17,967 nt of DNA from CAMLLJ01 sp035759585 (GTDB taxonomy: Bacteria; Gemmatimonadota; Gemmatimonadetes; Gemmatimonadales; GWC2-71-9), in assembly GCA_035759585.1 (NCBI GenBank), contig DASTUP010000190.1, forward strand, positions 1 through 17,967, in the 5' to 3' direction. Of the stretch, positions 7,111 to 13,615 are shown piece by piece. The position numbers and the translations under genes were made by a program. Under the pieces are notes generated by a model. The model ran no database searches, was not told the DNA's origin, and saw only the letters and a program-made list of their open reading frames with translations. The stretch's first letter is position 1, and each line of letters begins with the position of its first letter.

Positions 7111-10062
7111 ATGACTGCGAGATTTTCAGTCAGGCTTCTCGCGCACCTGCTGATGGTGACCGCCCTGGCGGTGACCATCACCCGGGCGGGCGTCGCGCAG
7201 ACGAGTACAGGCACGGTTCGCGGCACCGTCACCGACGAAGCAGGCGGCGCGATCGCGGGCGCGAGCATCAACGCGACCAACGTCTCGAGCGGCGTCCTGC
7301 GTTCGGCCACGTCGAACGACGACGGGTTCTATGCGCTGCCCGGCCTCCCGCCGGGAACCTATGACATCCGGATCCGGCATATCGGCCATGCGCCGCAGGG
7401 CCGCCGTGTCCAGGTGCAGATCGGCACGAGCCTCACGCTCGATCTCCAGCTCGCGGCGTCGGCCGTCGAGGTCCAGGACATCGCGGTGGTGTCGACGGCG
7501 CTGCCCGAAACGCGGACGTCGGAAGTCGCGACGAACATCACGTCGGAGCAGATCGAGCGGCTTCCCACGGTGAGCCGCAACTTTCTCGAGCTCTCCGCGC
7601 TGGCGCCGGGCATGACAGTAACCGAGGACCGGCTGAATGGAACGACGCGCACCTTCTCGGGCGGAGGCCAGGGTGCCAGCGCGGTGAACGTCTTCATCGA
7701 CGGCACGAGCCTCAAGAACGACCTGACCGGGGGCGGCGTGGCCGGACAGGACGCGAGCCGCGGCAACCCCTTCCCGCGGAATTCGATCCAGGAGTACCGC
7801 GTCATCAGCCAGAACTTCAAGGCGGAATATCAGAAATCGTCGAGCTCGCTCATCACGGCGACGACCCGGTCGGGTGGGAACACCTGGGAGGGCAACGCCT
7901 TCTTCACGTTCCAGGGCCGCGGACTCGTCGCGCTGGATACCTTCCAGCTCGCGGATCAGGTCGCGAATCCAGCCACGTTCCAGGAGCCCGCATACGAACG
8001 GTATCTCGGCGGCGCGAGCATCGGCGGGCCGATCATCCGCGACCGCCTGCATTTCTTCGGCTCCTACGAAGGGAACTACCAGGACCGCGACAATCGCGTC
8101 GCCTTCGCCCCGCCGTCCGGATTTCCGGCGCTCGACACCGTAAATCTCACGCAGTACAACGGGCAGTTCACATCGCCCTTCCGCGAGACGCTCCTGTTCG
8201 GGAAGCTCAGTTACGCGGTGAGCCCGAACTCCTCCGCCGAGCTCAGCTTCAGCAACCGTCGCGAGACCGATGTCCGTGATTTCGGGCCTTGTTGCGGCGC
8301 CGGCTTCAACTCATTCCAGCAGGCGGTGAACTTCCGGCAGAACGTCTCGATCGGGCAGCTCAGGTATAACATCTTCAGCGGCCCATGGCTCAACGAGGCC
8401 AAGATCGACTACTCGCGATTCCGCCGGAACCCCGGGCCCGAGAATCCCGGGCTGCCGCAGCGCCTTTTTCAGATCCCCGGCGGCGATTACATCATCGGCA
8501 GCAATCGCAGCACGCAGGACTTCACCCAGCGCCGGATCGGCATCCGCGACGACCTCACCTATACCGGCTTCGAGGCGGCGGGCCAGCACGTGCTGAAGAT
8601 GGGCGCGAGCGTCGATTTCGTGACGTACGACATCCTCAAGGACAACGACGGCACGCCGCGGTTCCTGTACAATGCCGCGTATGGATACCAGCACCCGTTC
8701 GAACTCAATTACGGAACGGGCAACGCGGCGCTCGAGGAGAACAACACGCAGGTCGGCCTCTACATCCAGGACGACTGGAGCCCCTCACAGCGGCTCACGA
8801 TCAACGCCGGCATCCGCTGGGACTTCGAGTCGAACATGTTCAACACCGACTACGTGACGCCGCAGAACGTCATCGATACGCTGACGCGGTACAACGACCA
8901 GCTCCCCACGCCGCTCGATCTCGACCGGTTCATCAGCACGGGCGACAGCCGGAGCCCGTTCTACGGCGCCTTCCAGCCGCGCATCGGGTTCTCGTACGCG
9001 CTCGATTCCGAAAACCGGACGACCATCTTCGGCGGCTTCGGCATTTACTATGACCGCTCGATCTTCGACGTATCGGTGGACGAGACGCTCAAGCTCACGC
9101 ATCCGAGCTTCACCATCCGCTTTGCTCCCCCCGGGGTTGCGCCGGGACCGGGCGAGGTCGCGTGGGATGACTCCTTCCTGACGGCGGATCGGGCGGTTCT
9201 CGATCAGCTCGTCGGCACGTTCGGGCGGCCGGAGGCGTGGCTCATCGACAGTGACGTCAAGGTGCCGAAGTCGCGGCAATGGAACATCGGCGTGCGGCAG
9301 GCGCTGGGGAACGTCCTGGTGTCGGCGACGTATGCCGGCCAGCGCGGCGTCGACCAGCTCACGCTCAACTGGGCCAACTTCGGCCTCAATCCCGACGGGA
9401 CGTGCTGCGTCAGTTTCGACCTCGCTCCACACGGCTTCAGCAACTTCATCTACTCGAGCAACGACGCGAAGACGTGGTACGATGCGTTGCTCCTCCAGGT
9501 GGACCGGCCGTATCGTGCGAGCGAGGATGGCATCGGCTGGGGCGGCGGCATCGCTTTCACCTATGCCGTTCGCTCCCTCGAGGGCGTCGACGCGCTCGGC
9601 GACCTTTTTGCCTTCCCCAATACCGAGAACATTCCCAAGCATCCGGCGAACGACGAGCGTGCCCGGATCGTCGCCAACTGGATCACCGATGTTCCCTACG
9701 TCTTCGGGATCCAGTTCAGCGGCCTCGTGACACTTGGCAGCGGCCCGAAGCAGGATATCGGCGGACCTATCCGCTTCAATCCGACCGGCTACGTCCGCGG
9801 CGGCTTCTCCCCCCCGGGCGAGAACTTCCTGATCTTCGGCAAGTGGGTCTACCGCCGAGTGGATATGCGGCTGCGCAAGGATTTCCCCGACCTCGGGCGC
9901 GCCAACGTCGGCGTCATCCTCGATGCGTTCAACGTCTTCAATTATCAGAATTTCGGATGCTTCAACACGCCCGCCAACCAGGCGGACGTGAATTTCGGCA
10001 AGCCGAATTGCCTCGTGAGTGACCCTCGACGCGTGCAGCTCGGCGTCGAGCTCGACTTCTGA
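7111..10062 (+). CDS. TonB-dependent outer-membrane receptor with carboxypeptidase-regulatory-like N-terminal domain
   Basis: This 983-residue protein starts with a signal peptide (about 1-29, ending GVAQ). A carboxypeptidase-regulatory-like beta domain follows at about 33-114 (GTVRGTVTDEAGGAIAGA, then GFYALPGLPPGTYDIRI). The short VQDIAVVSTA precedes the plug, which runs from about 125 to 255 and includes ERLPTVSRNFLELSALAPG and NVFIDGTSLKND. The rest should be the 22-strand barrel and ends in the outer-membrane signature VELDF with a terminal Phe. Such receptors take up oligosaccharides or other bulky ligands using TonB energy. No SusD-like partner is present. Six cysteines are visible (394, 395, 765, 766, 950, 967), two of them as adjacent pairs. 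Its place after the LacI-type gene links it to the GH144-ABC operon. The substrate is inferred only from that context. Confidence 0.93.
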   Translation: MTARFSVRLLAHLLMVTALAVTITRAGVAQTSTGTVRGTVTDEAGGAIAGASINATNVSSGVLRSATSNDDGFYALPGLPPGTYDIRIRHIGHAPQGRRVQVQIGTSLTLDLQLAASAVEVQDIAVVSTALPETRTSEVATNITSEQIERLPTVSRNFLELSALAPGMTVTEDRLNGTTRTFSGGGQGASAVNVFIDGTSLKNDLTGGGVAGQDASRGNPFPRNSIQEYRVISQNFKAEYQKSSSSLITATTRSGGNTWEGNAFFTFQGRGLVALDTFQLADQVANPATFQEPAYERYLGGASIGGPIIRDRLHFFGSYEGNYQDRDNRVAFAPPSGFPALDTVNLTQYNGQFTSPFRETLLFGKLSYAVSPNSSAELSFSNRRETDVRDFGPCCGAGFNSFQQAVNFRQNVSIGQLRYNIFSGPWLNEAKIDYSRFRRNPGPENPGLPQRLFQIPGGDYIIGSNRSTQDFTQRRIGIRDDLTYTGFEAAGQHVLKMGASVDFVTYDILKDNDGTPRFLYNAAYGYQHPFELNYGTGNAALEENNTQVGLYIQDDWSPSQRLTINAGIRWDFESNMFNTDYVTPQNVIDTLTRYNDQLPTPLDLDRFISTGDSRSPFYGAFQPRIGFSYALDSENRTTIFGGFGIYYDRSIFDVSVDETLKLTHPSFTIRFAPPGVAPGPGEVAWDDSFLTADRAVLDQLVGTFGRPEAWLIDSDVKVPKSRQWNIGVRQALGNVLVSATYAGQRGVDQLTLNWANFGLNPDGTCCVSFDLAPHGFSNFIYSSNDAKTWYDALLLQVDRPYRASEDGIGWGGGIAFTYAVRSLEGVDALGDLFAFPNTENIPKHPANDERARIVANWITDVPYVFGIQFSGLVTLGSGPKQDIGGPIRFNPTGYVRGGFSPPGENFLIFGKWVYRRVDMRLRKDFPDLGRANVGVILDAFNVFNYQNFGCFNTPANQADVNFGKPNCLVSDPRRVQLGVELDF

Positions 10063-10077
10063 CGGATCAGCGCCCTG

Positions 10078-10110
10078 AAAAAAGCCCCCGGGATTCCGGG
10101 GGCTTTTTTT
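10078..10110. terminator. bidirectional rho-independent terminator
   Basis: The stem GCCCCCGG/CCGGGGGC (10084-10091 with 10096-10103) has the 4-nt loop GATT. It is flanked by six A on the left and seven T on the right, so it works as an intrinsic terminator in both directions. It lies between the convergent TonB receptor and cmk genes. Confidence 0.92.
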
Positions 10111-10125
10111 CATTCCAGGGCGCGC

Positions 10126-10824
10126 TCAGCGGCCGAAGACGGCGCGCGCCCGGTCGAGGATCCATCCGACCGCTTCGGTGAACGACATGGTCGTGGTGTC
10201 CAGCTCGAGTGCATCGTCCGCCATGCGAAGCGGCGCAACAGGACGACTCGAATCCGCCAGATCGCGCCCTTCGAGCAGCGCGGCCTCCCGATCGACCTCC
10301 TCCGGGATGGTCCGCTGGCCGCGCTGGCTGAGCCGCCGCCCGGCGCGTGTCGCGGGATCGGCGGTGAGGAAGATCTTCAGGTCGGCATCCGGAAAGACGA
10401 CCGTCCCGATGTCGCGCCCGTCGACAACGACATTCTGCCCCGCGCGCACGAGCTGGCGTAGATAGGCGTTCACCCACTCGCGGATGACCGGCACGGCGCT
10501 TACGGCCGACACGTGGCGGGTGACCTCGGCCGCACGGATCGCTTCGTCGACCGGCTCGCCATCGAGGTACGCGGAGAACCCCACGCCGTCCGGGTGCAGC
10601 CGGAGCCCGCGATCTTCGGCCGCACGGAGAATGGCATCCGCCCCGATCGAGAGGGGATCCGGGGCGCCGCTGCGCTTCGCCTCCCGCAGGGCAACGAGGG
10701 TCACGCCCCGATAGAGCGAACCGGAATCCAGATGCGCGTAGCCGAGGGCTTCGGCCACTGCGCGCGCCGTGCTCGACTTGCCGGATGCCGACGGCCCGTC
10801 GATCGCGATGACGCCCCCGCTCAT
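10126..10824 (-). CDS. cmk: cytidylate kinase
   Basis: This 232-residue protein phosphorylates CMP/dCMP with ATP in the cytoplasm. The Walker A loop GPSASGKSS is at 10-18. It is followed by HLDSGSLYRGVTL (about 31), VVVDGRDIGTVVFPDADLKI (about 132-151) and the lid/CMP-binding segment GRDLADSSRPVAPL (about 186-199), all diagnostic for bacterial CMP kinase. Length is normal. The ATG at 10824 overlaps the aroA stop as ATGA, with CCGGAG upstream. aroA-cmk pairing is common in bacteria. rpsA, which often follows, is absent here, and the operon ends at the bidirectional terminator. Confidence 0.97.
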   Translation of the reverse strand: MSGGVIAIDGPSASGKSSTARAVAEALGYAHLDSGSLYRGVTLVALREAKRSGAPDPLSIGADAILRAAEDRGLRLHPDGVGFSAYLDGEPVDEAIRAAEVTRHVSAVSAVPVIREWVNAYLRQLVRAGQNVVVDGRDIGTVVFPDADLKIFLTADPATRAGRRLSQRGQRTIPEEVDREAALLEGRDLADSSRPVAPLRMADDALELDTTTMSFTEAVGWILDRARAVFGR

Positions 10825-12089
10825 GCACCGCTCCGGCGCGCCTGGCGCAGTGTGTCGAAGAATCCCGGAAAGCTCACGTCGGCGCACGCCTTGTCGTCGA
10901 TGGCGATCCGCGCACCGCGCACCGTTCCCAGCACGGCGAACGCCATGGCGAGCCGATGGTCCCCCTCCGTGCGAACGCGGCCCATCGGCGGAGCATCGCC
11001 GCCCCTGACGTGAAGGTCGTTTCCCACCACCTCCGCTTCGGAGCCGACGGCGCGCAGGTTGGATGCGATGAGCGAGAGCCGGTCGCTCTCCTTGACGCGG
11101 AGCTCGCCCACTTCACGGAAGATCGTCGTGCCTTCCGCGCGCGATGCGAGCACGGCGAGCAGCGGCACTTCGTCCACGAGGCCGGGAATCTCGGCGGCGG
11201 AAACCTCGGTGCGTCTCATGACACCCGGGCGCGCCAGGAGGGTCCCGACCGGCTCACCGAAGGCGTCTTCGACCTCATGCGCTTCCACCTGCGCGCCCAT
11301 CCGTCCCAGGACCGCGAGAAACCCGGTGCGCGTCGGGTTCACTCCGACGCCGGGAAGGGTCAGTTCCCCTCCTTCGGCCAGGAGCGCCAGGCCAACCAGA
11401 AAGGCCGCCGACGAAGGGTCCCCAGGCACCTGCATCTGAAAGGGGACCACGCGGCCAGTGGGCTCGAACTCGATCCGCCCGCCGCGAGTTTCGACGGTGA
11501 ATCCGAATGCGCGCAGGAGCCGCTCCGAATGGTCCCGGGAAAGCCCGCCCGGCTCGCGCAGCGAGACGCCAACCCCGCCCGCCAACCCCGCAAATAGCAA
11601 CGATCCCTTGATCTGTGCACTCGAGACCGGGAGGTCCCACCGGAGGGGAGAGAGCTTGCCGCCACGAATGGCGAGGGGGAGGGTCCGGGCGTCCCTCGGC
11701 GCGAACTTTGCACCCATACGGCCGAGCGGCTCGGTAACCCGGGCCATTGGCCTGCGCCGCAGCGACTTGTCTCCGGTCAGCTCGGCCTCGAACCGGTGGC
11801 CAGCCAGGAGCCCCAGGAGGAGCCGCGCCGTGGTGCCGGCATTGCCGCAATGAAGCCGGGCGCTCGGCCGGGAAAGCCGGCCGCGGCCGGCTACGCGCGT
11901 GACCGCATCGGCCCTGAGCGGCGACACGTCCACGCCCATCCGCCGGAGGCAGGCGGCGGTGGCGCGCGCGTCCAGCGAAGTCAGGGCGCCGCCGATATGG
12001 CTCGACCCCCGCGCCATGGCTGCGAGCATCAGGAGGCGATGCGTGATGCTCTTGTCACCGGGGACGCGGACTACACCGCCGACTTTCAT
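10821..12089 (-). CDS. aroA: 3-phosphoshikimate 1-carboxyvinyltransferase (EPSP synthase)
   Basis: This 422-residue enzyme transfers the enolpyruvyl group of PEP to shikimate-3-phosphate in the sixth step of the shikimate pathway. Visible motifs are PGDKSITHR (10-18, substrate binding), CGNAGTTARLL (81-91, PEP loop, with the glycine retained), DKSLRRRPM (about 107-115), SSAQIKGSLLFAGL (156-169), LVDEVPLLAVLA (about 304, catalytic Asp306), RVKESDRL (331-338) and EGDHRLAMAFAVLG (375-388). The ATG at 12089 has CGGAG 8-9 nt upstream. It lies 97 bp from the divergent response regulator, with a clear promoter between them, and is translationally coupled to cmk. Confidence 0.97.
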   Translation of the reverse strand: MKVGGVVRVPGDKSITHRLLMLAAMARGSSHIGGALTSLDARATAACLRRMGVDVSPLRADAVTRVAGRGRLSRPSARLHCGNAGTTARLLLGLLAGHRFEAELTGDKSLRRRPMARVTEPLGRMGAKFAPRDARTLPLAIRGGKLSPLRWDLPVSSAQIKGSLLFAGLAGGVGVSLREPGGLSRDHSERLLRAFGFTVETRGGRIEFEPTGRVVPFQMQVPGDPSSAAFLVGLALLAEGGELTLPGVGVNPTRTGFLAVLGRMGAQVEAHEVEDAFGEPVGTLLARPGVMRRTEVSAAEIPGLVDEVPLLAVLASRAEGTTIFREVGELRVKESDRLSLIASNLRAVGSEAEVVGNDLHVRGGDAPPMGRVRTEGDHRLAMAFAVLGTVRGARIAIDDKACADVSFPGFFDTLRQARRSGA

Positions 12090-12146
12090 CGAGCAATCTC
12101 CGGAATGCGGGCGCCGCGGCGTCGCAGCTGCCCGCCCGGTCGCAAG

Positions 12147-12175
12147 ATTGTAGTTGTGCCCAACCGCTTTCTCAA
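12147..12175 (-). promoter_or_regulatory. aroA: sigma70-like promoter of aroA-cmk
   Basis: On the minus strand TTGAGA (12175-12170, 5 of 6 to consensus) is followed after exactly 17 bp by TACAAT (12152-12147, 5 of 6). The expected start near 12140 gives a leader of about 50 nt before the aroA ATG. It is the best promoter match I found in the window. Confidence 0.7.
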
Positions 12176-12176
12176 C

Positions 12177-12180
12177 GGAG
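12177..12180 (+). promoter_or_regulatory. ribosome binding site deciding the GTG start of the response regulator
   Basis: GGAG followed by 6 nt and GTG at 12187. The alternative in-frame TTG at 12154 has no Shine-Dalgarno and would add 11 residues ahead of the receiver's first strand. Confidence 0.65.
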
Positions 12181-12186
12181 CACGAT

Positions 12187-12561
12187 GTGGCGACGATCAT
12201 GATCGTCGAGGACAGCCCGGACAACATGAAGCTGTTCCGGACCCTGCTCTCACTGAAGGGCCATCGGGTCGTCCCGCTTGCCGGGGGTGACGGCGTGCTG
12301 GATGCGCTCGACGTGCACCAGCCGGAGCTGGTCCTCATGGATATCCAGCTCCCCGGCAAGGACGGCTTTGCCCTGCTCTCGGAGATCCGCGCTTCGCAGC
12401 ACTCCTCCCGCCGGGTCGTTGCGCTGACGGCGCACGCGATGGCCGGCGACCGCGAGCGGGCGCTCGAGGCCGGTTTCGACGGCTATATCACGAAGCCCAT
12501 CGATATCCGTACATTCCCTGCGGAAGTTGCCGACGCCCTCGGGACTGGAACGGTCGCATGA
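12187..12561 (+). CDS. single-domain response regulator (CheY/DivK-like receiver)
   Basis: This 124-residue stand-alone receiver has no output domain. It begins TIMIVEDSPDN, with the acidic pair Glu8/Asp9. The phospho-acceptor is Asp52 in LVLMDIQLPGKDG, the switch Thr81 lies in VVALTAHAM, and Lys103 is in GYITKPID. All key residues are intact, so it should accept phosphate. The sequence style (TAHAM, then EAGFDGYITKPID) resembles DivK and PilH-type receivers. No histidine kinase is in the window. Its stop overlaps the next start as ATGA, which ties it to a membrane protein and a prepilin-like protein. The partner kinase and target are unknown; a role in pilus or secretion control is an inference from its neighbours. 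Confidence 0.92.
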   Translation: MATIMIVEDSPDNMKLFRTLLSLKGHRVVPLAGGDGVLDALDVHQPELVLMDIQLPGKDGFALLSEIRASQHSSRRVVALTAHAMAGDRERALEAGFDGYITKPIDIRTFPAEVADALGTGTVA

Positions 12562-13076
12562 CGACGCACGCCCAGCAGAACCAGCCGAGCCCGGAAAAGC
12601 AGGCGCTCATCGAGGCGTACGAGAAGGTCCTCGTCGCCGACGCGGAAAAGCGCGAGAAGGACCTGGCGGCGCGCCCGGACGGGCCGCCGAAGCGCCGCGC
12701 GCATCCGGTCGTGGTCCTGTCGCTTCTGGTACTGGCCGTGGTCGGCGGGTATATCGGGATCGCGCGCCCGTCGTGGATCTTCGAGCGCGGCGCGCCGGCC
12801 GAGCCGGTGTCGATGCAGGAGGCGAGCCTCCGCCTGGCCATGGCAATGCAGTTCCAGCGGATCGAGCGGTTCCGCGCGCAGTCAGGCCGGCTCCCTACGA
12901 CCGTGGAGGAAGCCGGCCCCGCGATGCCGGGCGTTCGCTACCAGGCGCGTCACCCCGATGGCTTCACGCTCACGGGGACCAACGGAACCGTCACGCTCAC
13001 CCTGCAGTCCACCGAGTCGCTGTCGGCGTTCGTGGGCAACAGCTATGAGCTGATCCAGGGGAGGTCCGGGCAATGA
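12558..13076 (+). CDS. single-pass membrane protein with pilin-like outer domain, unknown function
   Basis: I do not recognise a named family for this 172-residue protein. Residues 1-48 are charged and hydrophilic, with a likely short helix at about 12-38. One membrane segment is at about 51-69 (VVVLSLLVLAVVGGYIGIA). Residues about 86-165 form an outer domain that starts with a long amphipathic helix, QFQRIERFRAQSGRLPTT. This is the same layout as the helix end and loop of GspG/PilA-type pilins (residue I/E plus Y/F, then NGxxP), followed by short beta strands. It lacks a prepilin cleavage motif, so it would stay anchored by an ordinary membrane helix. It overlaps both neighbours by ATGA. A pilin-like partner or inner-membrane adaptor is plausible but unproven. 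Confidence 0.8.
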   Translation: MTTHAQQNQPSPEKQALIEAYEKVLVADAEKREKDLAARPDGPPKRRAHPVVVLSLLVLAVVGGYIGIARPSWIFERGAPAEPVSMQEASLRLAMAMQFQRIERFRAQSGRLPTTVEEAGPAMPGVRYQARHPDGFTLTGTNGTVTLTLQSTESLSAFVGNSYELIQGRSGQ

Positions 13077-13537
13077 ATCGGCGCGGATTCACCATGATCG
13101 AGCTGCTGATCGTCCTTGCGGTGATCGGCATTCTCACCACGCTCGGGGTCCTCCGGTACATCGATCTCCGGAACCACGCCATTGCTTCGGGCGTCGTCTC
13201 GGAGCTCAATGCGATCCGTCTCGCCACCTACAACTACTGGGCGGACCGCAACACCTTTCCGCCGGACGCCGGCGCCGGCGTGACACCGGTCGGCATGGTG
13301 CCGTATCTCCGCAGCGGATTCTCGTTCGACCGCACACAGTACACCTTCGACTACGAAAATTTCGCGGGCGCGGCGGATGGCGGCGCGAGCGCCGGCCTCC
13401 AGGTGGGGATCGTGGTCACGACGGTCGACAATGGGCTCGCGGCCATCCTGGCGAGACGGGCTGCCGGTGGCCTCCCGTACTTCATGGTGGGGAACACGCT
13501 CACCTACGTGATCGTGGGGCCTGACGGGCGGATGTAA
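13073..13537 (+). CDS. type IV prepilin / pseudopilin-like protein
   Basis: This 154-residue protein begins MNRRGFTMIELLIVLAVIG, a classic class III prepilin leader. Cleavage is expected after Gly5, methylation at Phe6, and Glu10 is the conserved Glu5 of the mature form. The hydrophobic helix runs to about residue 30, followed by an amphipathic helix and AIRLATYNYWADRNTFPPDA, typical of GspG-like or minor pilins. The C-terminal domain is beta-rich, and I see no cysteines, so no disulfide loop. AGGGGAGG upstream supports the ATG at 13073. It is the last gene of the three-gene overlapping cassette. No assembly ATPase, prepilin peptidase or secretin is in the window, so the machine it joins must be encoded elsewhere. 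Confidence 0.92.
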   Translation: MNRRGFTMIELLIVLAVIGILTTLGVLRYIDLRNHAIASGVVSELNAIRLATYNYWADRNTFPPDAGAGVTPVGMVPYLRSGFSFDRTQYTFDYENFAGAADGGASAGLQVGIVVTTVDNGLAAILARRAAGGLPYFMVGNTLTYVIVGPDGRM

Positions 13538-13560
13538 CGCCGGCACCGGGGAGACGAATC

Positions 13561-13594
13561 CGAACGGGGGCGCCTGCATCGGCGCCCTCGTTCG
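13561..13594. terminator. long hairpin between convergent genes, probable terminator
   Basis: A 14-bp stem (13561-13574 with 13581-13594) has 13 Watson-Crick pairs and one G-U, with the 6-nt loop TGCATC. It lies 23 nt after the prepilin stop and 21 nt before the glgX stop. It has no T tract, so it may stop transcription with help or protect the 3' ends of both messages. Confidence 0.6.
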
Positions 13595-13615
13595 TTCGTG
13601 CACTCCATACCTTGC

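Noticed and set aside
8785..10113. 442-codon minus frame opposite the TonB receptor
   Set aside because: Begins inside the terminator hairpin and has no recognisable domain; the plus-strand receptor explains the region.
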